A DNA stretch of 64,000 nucleotides from Flavobacterium pokkalii (GTDB lineage: Bacteria; Bacteroidota; Bacteroidia; Flavobacteriales; Flavobacteriaceae). Positions 23,998 to 34,700 of this stretch are shown here, one piece after another. Each line of letters begins with the position of its first letter. The first letter of the stretch is position 1. Under the pieces are notes generated by a model that was not told the origin of the DNA, searched no databases, and saw only the letters and a list, made by a program, of their open reading frames with translations. The stretch covers positions 1-64,000 of the forward strand of contig NZ_NASZ01000017.1 in NCBI RefSeq assembly GCF_014596575.1, in the 5' to 3' direction. A program made the position numbers and the translations under genes.

Positions 23998-26805
23998 ATG
24001 AAAGTTGACTTTTCTAAAATAGATCCTAAGAAAAACATCATCATCAAAGGGGCTCAGGTCCATAATTTAAAAAATCTTGACGTTGTAATACCACGAAATA
24101 AATTAGTGGTAATTACAGGACTTTCGGGTTCCGGAAAATCCAGTTTGGCTTTTGACACTTTGTATGCCGAAGGACAACGCCGTTATGTAGAAAGCTTGTC
24201 TTCCTATGCCCGACAATTCTTAGGTCGTTTAGACAAACCCAAAGTAGAATACATCAAAGGAATTGCTCCGGCAATTGCTATTGAGCAAAAAGTAAACACG
24301 ACCAATGCGCGTTCTACCGTGGGAACTTCGACTGAAATTTACGACTACATGAAATTGTTGTATGCCCGAATTGGCCGAACTTTTTCGCCAATTTCCGGTC
24401 GTGAAGTCAAAAAAAATACGGTTACTGATGTTATCAATGATGTAAAAAATCTGGAACTTAACAGTCGATGGTTACTCCTTGCTCCTATTCATCTGGAAGA
24501 AGGACGTCAGTTAGAAAACAAATTAAAAGCGCTGCTTCAACAAGGATTTTCCAGAATATTAGTCAATAACGAAACCGTTCGCTTAGACGAATTTTCGACT
24601 TCGCTGGAAGTAACCGAAAAACACAATTATGATCACAAAGACATTCTTTTAATTGTAGATCGAATTGTGGTAAAAGACGAAGAAGAATTCTACAACCGCC
24701 TTGCCGATGCCGTACAAACTGCCTTTTACGAAGGCAAAGGAATTTGTTACCTGCAGGAACACAATTCAGAAAAACGTTTGGATTACTCCAATAATTTCGA
24801 ACTGGACGGTATTAGTTTTTTAGAACCAAACGTACATTTATTCAGTTTCAACAATCCTTACGGTGCCTGCCCTAGTTGTGAAGGTTATGGAAACATCATT
24901 GGCATTGATGCCGAACTGGTTATTCCAAATACCAGTTTGTCAATTTACGAAAATGCTATTTTCCCTTGGCGTGGGGAAAGCATGAGTTGGTACCGCGACC
25001 AATTGGTCAATTCGGCTTATAAATTTGACTTTCCAATTCACAAGCCTTACTTTCAGTTAACCGAAGCGCAAAAAGAGCTAATCTGGATCGGAAACTCTTA
25101 TTTCCAGGGATTGAACGACTTTTTTCAGGAATTGGAAGAGAAAAATTATAAAATTCAAAATCGTGTGATGCTTTCGCGTTATCGAGGAAAAACTAAATGC
25201 CAAGCTTGTAAAGGTAAACGCCTGCGTCCGGAAGCTTCTTATATTAAAATCAATGAAAAAACAGTTTCTGATTTAGTGGATTTGCCAATCAGACACTTGG
25301 TAGATTTTTTCAAAAACTTAGAGTTAAATTCATACGAAAGCCAAATTGCCAAAAGATTATTGGTTGAAATCAACAATCGTTTATCCTTTTTGAGCGAAGT
25401 AGGCTTGGATTATTTAACGCTGAATCGAAATTCCGCCACACTTTCCGGAGGTGAATCACAGCGAATTAATTTAGCAACTTCTCTGGGAAGCAGCTTAGTT
25501 GGCTCCATGTATATTTTAGACGAACCGAGCATTGGTTTGCATCCAAAAGACAGCGAACGACTGATAAAAGTATTGTTGTCGTTACGTGATTTAGGAAATA
25601 CCGTAATTGTGGTGGAACATGATGAAGACATTATGAAAGCCGCCGATATGATTATCGATATTGGTCCCGAAGCCGGAAGTTTTGGGGGAAAACTGGTCGC
25701 TCAGGGGAATTTTGACGAAATTCTAAACTCCAGTTCTTTAACGGCTAAATATCTAAACGGAAATTTAGAAATTACAGTTCCTAAAAAACGTCGTGCTTTT
25801 AAAAATTTTGTAGAAATTAAAGGTGCGAGGGAAAACAACCTGCAAAATATTGATGTCAAATTCCCGCTGGATGTACTTACGGTCATCACAGGTGTTTCGG
25901 GAAGCGGAAAAAGTACCTTAGTTAAAAAAATCCTGTTTCCGGCGATGCAAAAAAAATTGGATCATACAGGTGACAAAGCCGGACAATTTACCGAAATCAC
26001 AGGTTCATTTTCTCATATCAAGCACATCGAATATGTGGACCAAAACCCGATTGGGAGAAGTTCGCGTTCTAATCCTGTGACGTACATCAAAGCTTATGAC
26101 GACATCCGAGATTTATTTGCTAAAGAAAAACTCTCTAAACTCAGAGGTTATCAACCCAAACATTTTTCTTTCAACGTTGACGGAGGTCGTTGTGAAACTT
26201 GTAGTGGCGAAGGGACCATTAATGTAGAAATGGTATTTATGGCCGATGTGCAATTGCCTTGCGAAACCTGCAACGGCAAACGATTCAAGAAAGAAATCTT
26301 AGAAGTAGCTTTTGAAGGCAAAAATATCAACGACATCCTGACGATGACTATTGATGATGCCGTTGCTTTTTTTGAAACGAGTAAACAAGCCAAAATCACA
26401 CAAAAACTAAAACCCTTGCAGGATGTAGGTTTAGGTTATGTACAGTTAGGACAATCGTCTTCTACTCTTTCGGGCGGGGAAGCCCAACGTATCAAACTGG
26501 CTTCTTTCCTGGTAAAAGGTGCCGCCAAAGAAAAAGCTTTATTTGTTTTTGACGAACCAACAACCGGTTTGCATTTTCACGATATTAAAAAACTACTGGC
26601 TTCTTTTGATGCTTTAATTGAAAAAGGACATTCTTTATTAGTCATCGAACACAATCTCGACCTGATTAAATGTGCCGACTGGATTATTGATTTAGGCCCT
26701 GAAGGTGGCGAAAATGGCGGACAATTATTAGCCGAAGGCACTCCGGAAGAAATTGTTAAAAGTAAAAAATCAATAACGGCTAAATACCTTAAAGAAAAGC
26801 TGTAA
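23998..26805 (+). CDS. uvrA: Excinuclease ABC subunit UvrA
   Basis: A 935-aa ABC-type ATPase that finds DNA lesions for nucleotide excision repair with UvrB and UvrC. There are two ATPase modules: Walker [10 protein letters not shown] at ~41 and GVSGSGKST at ~632, and signatures LSGGESQRI and LSGGEAQRI. Zinc-binding cysteine pairs are CPSC...CQACKGKR in the first half and CETCSGEG...CETCNGKR in the second. The length is normal. It is monocistronic, and a 15-bp hairpin follows. Confidence 0.97.
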   Translation: MKVDFSKIDPKKNIIIKGAQVHNLKNLDVVIPRNKLVVITGLSGSGKSSLAFDTLYAEGQRRYVESLSSYARQFLGRLDKPKVEYIKGIAPAIAIEQKVNTTNARSTVGTSTEIYDYMKLLYARIGRTFSPISGREVKKNTVTDVINDVKNLELNSRWLLLAPIHLEEGRQLENKLKALLQQGFSRILVNNETVRLDEFSTSLEVTEKHNYDHKDILLIVDRIVVKDEEEFYNRLADAVQTAFYEGKGICYLQEHNSEKRLDYSNNFELDGISFLEPNVHLFSFNNPYGACPSCEGYGNIIGIDAELVIPNTSLSIYENAIFPWRGESMSWYRDQLVNSAYKFDFPIHKPYFQLTEAQKELIWIGNSYFQGLNDFFQELEEKNYKIQNRVMLSRYRGKTKCQACKGKRLRPEASYIKINEKTVSDLVDLPIRHLVDFFKNLELNSYESQIAKRLLVEINNRLSFLSEVGLDYLTLNRNSATLSGGESQRINLATSLGSSLVGSMYILDEPSIGLHPKDSERLIKVLLSLRDLGNTVIVVEHDEDIMKAADMIIDIGPEAGSFGGKLVAQGNFDEILNSSSLTAKYLNGNLEITVPKKRRAFKNFVEIKGARENNLQNIDVKFPLDVLTVITGVSGSGKSTLVKKILFPAMQKKLDHTGDKAGQFTEITGSFSHIKHIEYVDQNPIGRSSRSNPVTYIKAYDDIRDLFAKEKLSKLRGYQPKHFSFNVDGGRCETCSGEGTINVEMVFMADVQLPCETCNGKRFKKEILEVAFEGKNINDILTMTIDDAVAFFETSKQAKITQKLKPLQDVGLGYVQLGQSSSTLSGGEAQRIKLASFLVKGAAKEKALFVFDEPTTGLHFHDIKKLLASFDALIEKGHSLLVIEHNLDLIKCADWIIDLGPEGGENGGQLLAEGTPEEIVKSKKSITAKYLKEKL

Positions 26806-26812
26806 AAAAAGA

Positions 26813-26856
26813 ACCGCAAATTCGCAGATTACTATTCTAAACTGCGAATTTGCGGT
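26813..26856. terminator. Long inverted repeat after uvrA
   Basis: ACCGCAAATTCGCAG (26813-26827) and CTGCGAATTTGCGGT (26842-26856) are perfectly inverted, 15 bp each, with a 14-nt loop. It separates convergent uvrA and the lipoprotein gene and probably terminates both, though the T-run is weak. Confidence 0.7.
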
Positions 26857-26869
26857 ACAAACAAAAAAT

Positions 26870-27442
26870 TTATTTTAATTTATCCCAAATACCTAAATCT
26901 TTCAACTTTTGCAATTCTTCCTGAAGCGTAGTTTCAGTATTCAATGTACCGTATAATTTTTCTTCATCTTCTGTTTGCAAACATACTTGTTCTTTGCACA
27001 TCAAATATTTCAAAATTGATTTAGAAGATTCTGAATTTAATGTTTTTATAAAATATTCCTCTTTAACTGTTCCTGTTGTATCGGCTTCTTTTTCCCAATT
27101 ATATTCTTTGACAACTTTTAGAGTATCATATTCCAAATAAACTTTATCGCTTTTTATTTGATAAGTTCCTTTAACTATTTCCTCATCTGACTCACAATGA
27201 TAAATTGTTAAGAAATTTGTATTATCAAGAAACAAAATAGTAGAAGCACAACAATCACACTCTCCATAAGATTTGCACTGCAAAGTATCTAATTTTGGAG
27301 CAAAAAAATAAACTTTCCCCGCTAAATTATTAATTACAACTTCTTTTTTAGGATTGATAGCCAGATTAACTTTTTTATCTCTAGTATTACAGGAAAAAAA
27401 AGTAATAAAAACAAAGGCAAACATTGCTACTTTGATCACCAT
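26870..27442 (-). CDS. Hypothetical lipoprotein
   Basis: A 190-aa protein from the ATG at 27442, whose N-terminus (MVIKVAMFAFVFITFFSCN) is a lipoprotein signal with the Cys in the lipobox. A start 8 codons upstream would overlap the preceding gene by 13 bp and is also possible. A Cys-rich patch (CKSYGECDCCAS) near residue 60 could bind metal or form disulfides. No family is recognised. It is coupled to the 97-aa membrane-protein gene on the same strand. Confidence 0.65.
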   Translation of the reverse strand: MVIKVAMFAFVFITFFSCNTRDKKVNLAINPKKEVVINNLAGKVYFFAPKLDTLQCKSYGECDCCASTILFLDNTNFLTIYHCESDEEIVKGTYQIKSDKVYLEYDTLKVVKEYNWEKEADTTGTVKEEYFIKTLNSESSKSILKYLMCKEQVCLQTEDEEKLYGTLNTETTLQEELQKLKDLGIWDKLK

Positions 27443-27453
27443 AAAAAACTTAA

Positions 27454-27747
27454 CTAGTTGTAACATTCTTCTTCAAACAACTTTCCGTCTTCATCAATAG
27501 CAACAATAATTTTCTTTTCTTTTTTAGCTTTATACGATTTATAAATCCAGGGAATAGACCACAATCCAAAAGTAGCACAGGAAATCCAAAAATTAAGCTG
27601 ATGATTTACTTTCTCCGGTTTCTTAGACAAAACCGCAAAAGGCAATTTATTATTCACCTCTTCAACAACAAATCCTTTTCTGATTTTTTGAGCTACAACT
27701 TGAGTTAACGCTACATTTTCGACTGCCACGACCATTGTATTTTTCAT
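27454..27747 (-). CDS. Small hypothetical membrane protein
   Basis: A 97-aa protein with one hydrophobic segment near residues 52-70 (NFWISCATFGLWSIPWIYKS) followed by basic residues and a short acidic tail. No domain is recognised. Its stop codon lies about 11 bp before the start chosen for the downstream lipoprotein, suggesting translational coupling. Confidence 0.6.
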   Translation of the reverse strand: MKNTMVVAVENVALTQVVAQKIRKGFVVEEVNNKLPFAVLSKKPEKVNHQLNFWISCATFGLWSIPWIYKSYKAKKEKKIIVAIDEDGKLFEEECYN

Positions 27748-27860
27748 GATTTGAGGAATTTTAGAAATTAGTACTTCACTAAAAAGACTTCATTTACCAC
27801 AAAATTAATACCACAAATTACGATGTACAATACCCACTTTTGGTGATTAACACTTAAAAA

Positions 27861-29330
27861 CTAAACTTTTTTAAGATACTTTTGGATTAATCCGTCAATC
27901 ACCTCGTTAATTTGAGAAGAAATAACAAACTTATAATTCAAATACACATAAGCAATCGTCACCAAAACCGATTTTATTCCAATGGCGATAATAGGATTTA
28001 AAGGAAATTCCCAAAAATAAAAAGCTAAAAACAATACAAATGTAAGTCCCATGGAATACAAAGTTTGATTGGTAAAAGGATACAAATGCAATCGTTTTAC
28101 AACAAACATTAACTTAGCCAAACTATACAAAGTAATTGACAACAGTGTCGCAAAAGCCGAACCGATAATTCCGTACAACGGAATAAAAATCATATTCAGT
28201 CCAACAGTAAGAAAAACCAATATCACTCCCAAAAACAACACCGCCCGGTAATATTTTGTATTAAAAATAATCGCATTGTTATTCCCTAAAATCAAATCAA
28301 AATATTTGGAAAGCCCAATCATAAACACCACCGAAATTCCGCCTTTGTATTCCTCCGGAATCATTTCGTACAGCTGACCGATATTGACAAAAATACACAG
28401 CATCACATAACCGCCTACGATTTGCAAATTGATTGAAGTCTTCTTGTACAAATCATTCAGTTCGTCGTGTTTTTCTTCGTGCATTAATTTGGCAGTAATT
28501 GGATACACAATTTGATGCATGGCACGGCTTGGCACCGAAATCACCAAGGCAATGTATGTTGCCACTGAATAATAAGCAATATTCTCAATTTTGATATACT
28601 GATTCAGCATTAACTTGTCAATATCCAACAACAAAGAAGCTACACCGCCGGACAAAATGATAAAAAAAGTATAAACGCTAATATCCCTTACATTGTGTGG
28701 AACAGTCAGCTGAAAATGCGGTTTTTTTAAATAAAATGCATAAAACATCGTCACCAAAAAGGCTATAAAATAAATAACTGCAGTAACATAAATAAACTGA
28801 ATAGGTGTAATCCATTTGTAATAAACCCCAATCAAAGCAATTAATGAAAACAAGCGCAAGCCTACTTCTTTAATAAAATTTCCAAAAACCGAATGCATTT
28901 GCACTCTGGCCCAGGCATAAAATATTTCGAAATAAGCCATACACAAGCCAATAAACGGAATCAGCCATAAAAAGTCTTTAACTATCGGATTTACTTTGGA
29001 CAAATAGGCCGCAATATCTCCGTAAAAAACCAAACAAATTAATAATAAGGGAACTGACAAAACTAAGGGAAACCAAACCGCAAAGGACAAAAACTGATTT
29101 TCTTCGGTATCATTTTTACACTGAGAAAAGAATTTTACCAGTGTATTTTGCATTCCAAAAGCCAGCAAAGGCATGATAATCGCCGCTGCCGACAGAATGT
29201 AATTATTCAACGCATAATAAGTTGCTCCTAAAAAGAAAGGATACAAATAAATGGTATTAACTGCACCAATTCCAAAACCAATATAGGTTAAAATCGTATT
29301 CTTTAACGACTGATTTAAAACAAGTCCCAT
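27861..29330 (-). CDS. Polysaccharide/oligosaccharide flippase (Wzx-like)
   Basis: A 489-aa integral membrane protein with about 12-14 hydrophobic segments in the MATE/MOP arrangement typical of O-antigen and exopolysaccharide flippases, which move lipid-linked glycans across the inner membrane. Its start abuts the stop of the glycosyltransferase upstream (29331), so the two form one unit. Both probably serve surface-polysaccharide assembly; the glycan is unknown. Confidence 0.85.
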   Translation of the reverse strand: MGLVLNQSLKNTILTYIGFGIGAVNTIYLYPFFLGATYYALNNYILSAAAIIMPLLAFGMQNTLVKFFSQCKNDTEENQFLSFAVWFPLVLSVPLLLICLVFYGDIAAYLSKVNPIVKDFLWLIPFIGLCMAYFEIFYAWARVQMHSVFGNFIKEVGLRLFSLIALIGVYYKWITPIQFIYVTAVIYFIAFLVTMFYAFYLKKPHFQLTVPHNVRDISVYTFFIILSGGVASLLLDIDKLMLNQYIKIENIAYYSVATYIALVISVPSRAMHQIVYPITAKLMHEEKHDELNDLYKKTSINLQIVGGYVMLCIFVNIGQLYEMIPEEYKGGISVVFMIGLSKYFDLILGNNNAIIFNTKYYRAVLFLGVILVFLTVGLNMIFIPLYGIIGSAFATLLSITLYSLAKLMFVVKRLHLYPFTNQTLYSMGLTFVLFLAFYFWEFPLNPIIAIGIKSVLVTIAYVYLNYKFVISSQINEVIDGLIQKYLKKV

Positions 29331-30623
29331 TTATAAGTATGAAGTTAGAAGTTGCACCAATTGCTCTGTCAAATTTTTTCTCGAATACTTTTGCAAACCA
29401 ACACCATGAGATTGTAATTTTCCTTCAAGAAACTGGCTATAGTACGTTACAATTGTGTTTTTCAACCTCTCTTTTTCAGTATATTCAAAAAACACTCCGG
29501 TATTTGTACTGGTAATGATTTCTGCAAAATCAGAATCTTTGGGTCCAATAGCAATAATCGGGCGATTAGAAACCATATATTCGAACAGTTTTCCCGGAAT
29601 AATACTCTTCGTTTCTTCCGAATCAATTTCGATAAGTAATAAAACCTGAGATTTTCGTTGGTGTGCTATGGCTTCTTCGTGCGAAACATAACCTAAATTG
29701 TTCACATAAGCATTCAGTCCAAAAGCCGCAATTGTATCTAAAACTTCCTGACTTACCGCGCCAATTAATTTCAGCTCTAAATGTTTTTTAAACTCCGGAA
29801 TCTCATTAAGCAATTCCACCAAAGCTTCCCATAATAATTTAGGATTTCTGGCCGAAAGAAACGAACCGATATGAGCCAGAGAAAACTTAGAATCCAATGA
29901 TTGCTTTTCCACTTTTTCTACATCATAACCATTAGTAATTACTGCAATAGGTTGGGTCGTAAGTACTTCAAACTCTTTTTTAGTGCTTTTACTAGTTACA
30001 ATAATCGTATCGGCTGTATTCAACACTTCCGACTCCAATTGTTTGTGTTTTTTGGCCGCAAAATCAGACAATCGCAAAGATTTATGATAACCTATCGTTG
30101 TCCACGGATCTCTAAAATCGGCAAACCATTTCAGATTTAGTTTCTTTTTCAAATCCAAACCAATCAAATGCAAACTGTGCGGAGGCCCCGAAGTAACGAT
30201 AGTATCAATATTATTTTCCAAAATATATTTTTCCAAATAAGCCACAGATGGTTTTACCCAAAAAAAACGGGCATCCGGAATAAACAAATTACCACGAATC
30301 CAAAGAAAAACTTTGTCTAAAAAAGATTGTTTTTTTTGATTAGGAATAATCCCCGAATTCATTTTCTTCGTTTTATTTTTCGATAAAAAGGAAGCTAATT
30401 GGTACGGTTCAAAGATTTTTTGCTTCAAAATAATCGCCTTATCCGAAACTTCATTTCCTAAATTTTCATCAACAATAGGATACGTTGGATTTTCAGGAAT
30501 ATAAACAACAGGCTGAATTCCAAAATCAGGCAAATATTTTACAAATTTCAGCCAGCGTTGTACGCCCGGTCCTCCGGCTGGTGGCCAATAATAAGTGATG
30601 ATAAGGATTTTTTTTGGTTCCAA
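29331..30623 (-). CDS. GT4-like glycosyltransferase
   Basis: A 430-aa GT-B-fold glycosyltransferase. The N-terminus (ITYYWPPAGGPGVQRWLKFV) is the acceptor-side motif typical of group 4 enzymes, DFRDPWT lies near residue 165, and the C-terminal nucleotide-sugar half has a SIIPGKLFEYMVSNRPIIA stretch. It would transfer a sugar from a nucleotide donor to an envelope glycan. It is immediately followed by the flippase gene. A 14-bp hairpin lies upstream, between it and yfhO. Confidence 0.88.
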   Translation of the reverse strand: MEPKKILIITYYWPPAGGPGVQRWLKFVKYLPDFGIQPVVYIPENPTYPIVDENLGNEVSDKAIILKQKIFEPYQLASFLSKNKTKKMNSGIIPNQKKQSFLDKVFLWIRGNLFIPDARFFWVKPSVAYLEKYILENNIDTIVTSGPPHSLHLIGLDLKKKLNLKWFADFRDPWTTIGYHKSLRLSDFAAKKHKQLESEVLNTADTIIVTSKSTKKEFEVLTTQPIAVITNGYDVEKVEKQSLDSKFSLAHIGSFLSARNPKLLWEALVELLNEIPEFKKHLELKLIGAVSQEVLDTIAAFGLNAYVNNLGYVSHEEAIAHQRKSQVLLLIEIDSEETKSIIPGKLFEYMVSNRPIIAIGPKDSDFAEIITSTNTGVFFEYTEKERLKNTIVTYYSQFLEGKLQSHGVGLQKYSRKNLTEQLVQLLTSYL

Positions 30624-30675
30624 TTTCCTTTTTACTTTTTATAATAATGAAGCAGATGATTATTGAATGAAGATT

Positions 30676-30719
30676 AACGATTTTTGATTACTGATTAAAA
30701 TCTGCAATCAAAAATCGTT
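30676..30719. terminator. Hairpin between yfhO-like gene and glycosyltransferase
   Basis: AACGATTTTTGATT (30676-30689) and AATCAAAAATCGTT (30706-30719) are perfect inverted 14-mers with a 16-nt spacer. It follows the YfhO stop codon on the minus strand and could terminate or attenuate transcription, or be an inert palindrome. Confidence 0.5.
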
Positions 30720-30723
30720 ATTC

Positions 30724-33150
30724 TTAAATCTTTAATCCTTTTTTTCGTTCGTAATAAACACCGCCAATGAACAACAACAGCATTCCTACACCACTGATTA
30801 ATGTTATAGTGCTTCCTGTTTGAATAACTTCTGGCTCAAATTTAAATTCTATGGTATGAACTCCTGCCGGAATCATCATCGCTCTTAAAACATAATCCAC
30901 CGGAAAATGGTCGGTTTTCACACCGTCCACATAAGCATTCCAGCCATTTGGATAATAAATTTCAGAAAAAACCGCCAACCCTTCTTTCTTACTATCTGAA
31001 AGATATTTAATATAATTAGGTTTATAAACTCGCAACTGAATAGTTCCTGTCGTGTCTAAATTGCGTTTTAAACGGGCGTTTTTAAATTTATTTCGGTACA
31101 ACTGCATATTAAATACCGCTACTTTTTTCGTATTGATATGATCCAATGCTTTCATTTCATCATTGGCTTTGTTTACAAATTTTATGTTGTGAACAAACCA
31201 GGCATTTCCGTTAGCATCCGGATTAACCGTTGGAAATTCTTTTCCTTCTTTATCCGTTTGAATCACATATTTTACGTTCAGCATATTCAGGATTTCCAAA
31301 TTATTTTTGGCAATCTGATAATCAAATAATTGCTGCATTCTACGTGGTTTTGCCGCATGGTAACCACCAATTGATTTATGAAAATAAGAAGTTCGGGCGC
31401 TGGAGAAATTCCCACTCACTTCAAACACACGATAATGTGTCGTATCTCTTAAAATCTGAGCATCGGAAGGCGTTTCCTGAAACGGAACTTCAACTTCTCT
31501 TCCGCTCACAAAATCCTTAGCCGAAACGTACTTTTTATCCACAAAAAACAAATCGGAAATCATAAACAAACCAATTAAAATAATGGCTGTGTTTTGCGCC
31601 AGACGGTTTTTAATTACCATCCATAACATTCCGGCTGTTAAAAGAATGAAGAAACCGGAACGTAATAAATCGGCGCTGTACAAGGTTTTTCGGTCATTTT
31701 TAAGTGCATCCACAAAACCCGGTCCGTAACTTTGGATAAAATATTCGTCGTTAGCACTGGTGAAACTAAACATACTTTTGCTCAGAAACAAAATTATTAT
31801 CGTTCCCAAACCAATAGCAGCCGACTGCCACAAACCTCTCCATTGTTCGGTTTTATCAACTTTAAAAAAAGACTGCAATCCCATAATGGCTAACACCGGA
31901 AAGCACAATTCTAAAACCACCTGAATCGAAGAAACCGCTCTAAACTTATTGTACATCGGTACATGATCGATAAAGAAATCGGTTAATGCGGGTAAATTTT
32001 TCCCCCAGGAAAGTAACAAAGCGACAACTGCTCCCGAAAGGAACACATATTTTATTTTTCTTTCATCGATTATTAAAGCCAAAATTCCCAAAAAGAAAAC
32101 CACAACTCCAATGTAAGCCGGAGCAGCCACAATAGGCTGATCACCCCAATAAGTTGGCATAGCCGTAATAATATCAGCCGCCTGAGATTCCGGCACTCCC
32201 TGACCAATCATAAAATCATACATGCTGCTGTCTTTTCCTAAAGCCTCATGATTAGAACCTCCAAAAAGTCTTGGGGCAATCAAATTGAAACTTTCGGCAA
32301 TTCCATAGCTGTATTCGGTAATATAATCGCGCGTCATCGCACTGGTATTGGTGCTTCGGGTTCCATCCGGATTAACGGTTAGTTCGCTTTTTCCGCGGGT
32401 ACTAAAATCAGCATATTCCGCTGTCGCTAATAAGTTTGTCGCATTGGCACCAATGGCAAAAATACCGGCCACCATCAAAACTCCCATAGCCGTTAAAAAG
32501 GATTTGTACTCCTTGTCTTTTATAAAATGAAACGCATAATAAGCCGATAAAATTAATAAGAAAATCAGCAAATAATACGTCATTTGAAAGTGATTCGCAT
32601 TAATCTCCAAGGCTGTGGCAAACATCGTCAACAAGCCTCCCAACACATACTTTTTCTGGTAAACCAATAAAAATCCGGCAATTACCAAAGGCATATAAGC
32701 AATAGCATGCGCCTTCGCATTATGACCAACCCCCAGAATAATTATCAGATAAGTAGAAAAACCAAAGGCTATGGCTCCAAAAAATGCTTTTAAAGGATCC
32801 ATTTTTAAAACCAAAAGCAAACCGTAAAAACCTAAGAAATAAAGAAATAAATAATCGGCTGGACGCGGTAAGAAACGTAAAAAATCATCTACAGCACCAA
32901 TAAAATCATAGGGATATTTGGCTCCTAACTGATACGTAGGCATTCCTCCAAAAGCCGAATTCGTCCAATAAGGTTCTACATGTTCGGTGGCACGGAAATC
33001 ATTTTGTTCCTTAGCCATACCGGTATATTGGGCAATATCCGATTGAAAAATTTGTTTTCCCTGAAGTACAGGATAAAAATAAAGGAGTGAAACTAAAACA
33101 AAACCAAGAACGGCTAAAGCATGCGGATAGAACTTTTGAAGTTGCTTCAT
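30724..33150 (-). CDS. YfhO family membrane protein
   Basis: An 808-aa multi-pass membrane protein (about 12-14 hydrophobic segments) of the YfhO family, which resembles GT-C glycosyltransferases and in Gram-positives glycosylates lipoteichoic acid. The N-terminus has GMAKEQNDFRA and EPYWTNSAFGGMPTYQ, a conserved first-loop region. A large soluble part (residues ~540-770) precedes the last segment. The substrate in flavobacteria is unknown. A well-formed promoter and a ~125-nt structured leader precede it. Confidence 0.88.
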   Translation of the reverse strand: MKQLQKFYPHALAVLGFVLVSLLYFYPVLQGKQIFQSDIAQYTGMAKEQNDFRATEHVEPYWTNSAFGGMPTYQLGAKYPYDFIGAVDDFLRFLPRPADYLFLYFLGFYGLLLVLKMDPLKAFFGAIAFGFSTYLIIILGVGHNAKAHAIAYMPLVIAGFLLVYQKKYVLGGLLTMFATALEINANHFQMTYYLLIFLLILSAYYAFHFIKDKEYKSFLTAMGVLMVAGIFAIGANATNLLATAEYADFSTRGKSELTVNPDGTRSTNTSAMTRDYITEYSYGIAESFNLIAPRLFGGSNHEALGKDSSMYDFMIGQGVPESQAADIITAMPTYWGDQPIVAAPAYIGVVVFFLGILALIIDERKIKYVFLSGAVVALLLSWGKNLPALTDFFIDHVPMYNKFRAVSSIQVVLELCFPVLAIMGLQSFFKVDKTEQWRGLWQSAAIGLGTIIILFLSKSMFSFTSANDEYFIQSYGPGFVDALKNDRKTLYSADLLRSGFFILLTAGMLWMVIKNRLAQNTAIILIGLFMISDLFFVDKKYVSAKDFVSGREVEVPFQETPSDAQILRDTTHYRVFEVSGNFSSARTSYFHKSIGGYHAAKPRRMQQLFDYQIAKNNLEILNMLNVKYVIQTDKEGKEFPTVNPDANGNAWFVHNIKFVNKANDEMKALDHINTKKVAVFNMQLYRNKFKNARLKRNLDTTGTIQLRVYKPNYIKYLSDSKKEGLAVFSEIYYPNGWNAYVDGVKTDHFPVDYVLRAMMIPAGVHTIEFKFEPEVIQTGSTITLISGVGMLLLFIGGVYYERKKGLKI

Positions 33151-33170
33151 TATATAAATTTAGATTTTAA

Positions 33171-33186
33171 TCCCGAAGTTTCGGGA
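33171..33186. repeat. Leader palindrome upstream of yfhO-like gene
   Basis: TCCCGAA, GT, TTCGGGA lies within the untranslated leader of the YfhO gene, 20-36 nt before its start codon. The loop is tight in RNA, so the stem would open slightly. Confidence 0.45.
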
Positions 33187-33277
33187 GAGAATTAACGCTT
33201 GATGATTTCCGATTCTAAGGCCGAAAATCATGATTATTTTTTTAGAAAAAAAGTTGAATTTCCCTCTTAAAAAAAAT

Positions 33278-33311
33278 CAAAGATATTTAAAATCAGAAAT
33301 TCTTAATCAAA
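33278..33311 (-). promoter_or_regulatory. Promoter of yfhO-like gene
   Basis: On the minus strand TTTG (33308-33311), 22 nt, then TATCTTTG (33278-33285) matches the -33/-7 pair of Bacteroidetes promoters. The transcript would have a leader of about 120 nt. Confidence 0.6.
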
Positions 33312-33323
33312 AAAATGAAATAA

Positions 33324-33605
33324 TTAGTCTATTTCTTCGTAATCCACATAATCGCCCACTTTTTTGGTTTCGCGGGATTTTTTTACATTGTCGGTATTAT
33401 AAATAACAGTCTCGCCCTCAGCAGTTCTCTGCCAGGAATCCTGATACTGACGTTGCTGCTGTTGCTGCATATTCTCACTCGCCTTTTCCACTACTTTTTT
33501 AACCACAACAGGCAAAAACAATTTTGCCAAAAATCTAAAAATATAATAGAAAGTGATGATATAAAATAAGGTTCTGATAAATCCTGAAAACGAAGCTTCT
33601 TGCAT
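33324..33605 (-). CDS. DUF4834 family protein
   Basis: A 93-aa protein with an N-terminal membrane segment (RTLFYIITFYYIFRFLAKLF) and a polar, Gln-rich tail (NMQQQQQRQYQDSW). The end VGDYVDYEEID is typical of this small Bacteroidetes family. The start is taken at the second Met (MQEASF); one two codons upstream is equally possible. Function is unknown. Confidence 0.75.
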   Translation of the reverse strand: MQEASFSGFIRTLFYIITFYYIFRFLAKLFLPVVVKKVVEKASENMQQQQQRQYQDSWQRTAEGETVIYNTDNVKKSRETKKVGDYVDYEEID

Positions 33606-33686
33606 AATCAACTATTTTTTTAGCAAAATTAACAAATACTAGGTTCTAAATTAGAATATCATTCTTAAATAAATAATAAAATATAG

Positions 33687-33694
33687 TACTTTTG
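33687..33694 (+). promoter_or_regulatory. -7 promoter box of outer-membrane protein gene
   Basis: TACTTTTG matches TAnnTTTG and lies 32 nt before the ATG at 33727. Confidence 0.5.
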
Positions 33695-33726
33695 GAAAGC
33701 TTATTACTTTTAAAATCACAAACATC

Positions 33727-34680
33727 ATGTCGCAATTTAAAATTTTAATAGTCTTAGCTATTTGTCTTTTGACCAATTACAACTACGGACAACATACTGA
33801 CGAAATCAATTCCAACAGACCCGGAAAAAGCATGTCGGCTTATGCTGTTGGAAAATCAGTAATTCAGGCTGAAGCAGGCGTTTATGGCATTAATGAGAAC
33901 CACAGTCTTTTAGGGTATGATGCTAACGGTTACGGTTTTGACCTTGATTTGCGTTATGGTTTTCTAATGGAACGACTGGAAGTAATGGCAAATATTCAAT
34001 ACCAAAAAGAAGATTTTGTGTACGCTTACAACCAATACAGTAAATCCGATTTAAAGCAAACTGCTTTAGGTGCCAAATATCTGATTTATGATCCCTATAA
34101 AAATTACGAAAAGAAAACAAATATTTACAGCTGGAAAGCCAATCATTCCTTTAACTGGCACCAGTTAATTCCTGCCGTATCGATTTATGCAGGGGCTAAT
34201 TTTACAATGAAAAACAATCCTTATGCTTTTTCACCCGATGCAATGATTTCACCAAAAGCAATGTTGATTACCCAAAACCATTTAGGTGACGGTTCCTTGG
34301 TTTTTGTAACCAATATTATTGCCGATTACATCATGAGCGATTATCCCAGTTATGGCTATATTTTAACCTTAACCAAAGGTTTTGGTCGAAAATGGTCGGG
34401 GTTTATTGAAAATCAGGGATTCAAAAGTGATTTTTACAGCGATTCCATTTTGCGAGGCGGAGCTGCTTTCCTGATTGGCAAAAACATACAGGTGGACGCT
34501 TCCATCAGTCATAATATTAAAGACACGCCAAGCGTTTTCTATGGTGGAGTCGGATTCTCCTGGCGCTACGATGCCGGCTACAAAGAAGTCCGAATTAATC
34601 TGGACGACGCTCCATCGCAACCCCGCTCTGTTAGAAAAGCAGCCAAAAGAGACCAAAAACGAAAAGACGCATTTGAATAA
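33727..34680 (+). CDS. Putative outer-membrane beta-barrel protein (transporter-like)
   Basis: A 317-aa protein with a signal peptide (residues 1-21, FKILIVLAICLLTNYNYGQ). Alternating hydrophobic/polar strands with aromatic girdles follow (LLGYDANGYGFDLDLRYGF and others), ending in a basic tail after the last strand (GGVGFSWRYDAGYKEVRIN). This fits the phenol-degradation MetA-like/'transporter' beta-barrel group. The ligand is unknown. It lies 20 bp upstream of the GNAT-fold gene, probably one transcript. Confidence 0.7.
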   Translation: MSQFKILIVLAICLLTNYNYGQHTDEINSNRPGKSMSAYAVGKSVIQAEAGVYGINENHSLLGYDANGYGFDLDLRYGFLMERLEVMANIQYQKEDFVYAYNQYSKSDLKQTALGAKYLIYDPYKNYEKKTNIYSWKANHSFNWHQLIPAVSIYAGANFTMKNNPYAFSPDAMISPKAMLITQNHLGDGSLVFVTNIIADYIMSDYPSYGYILTLTKGFGRKWSGFIENQGFKSDFYSDSILRGGAAFLIGKNIQVDASISHNIKDTPSVFYGGVGFSWRYDAGYKEVRINLDDAPSQPRSVRKAAKRDQKRKDAFE

Positions 34681-34700
34681 AGAAAAGATAAAACGAAAAG

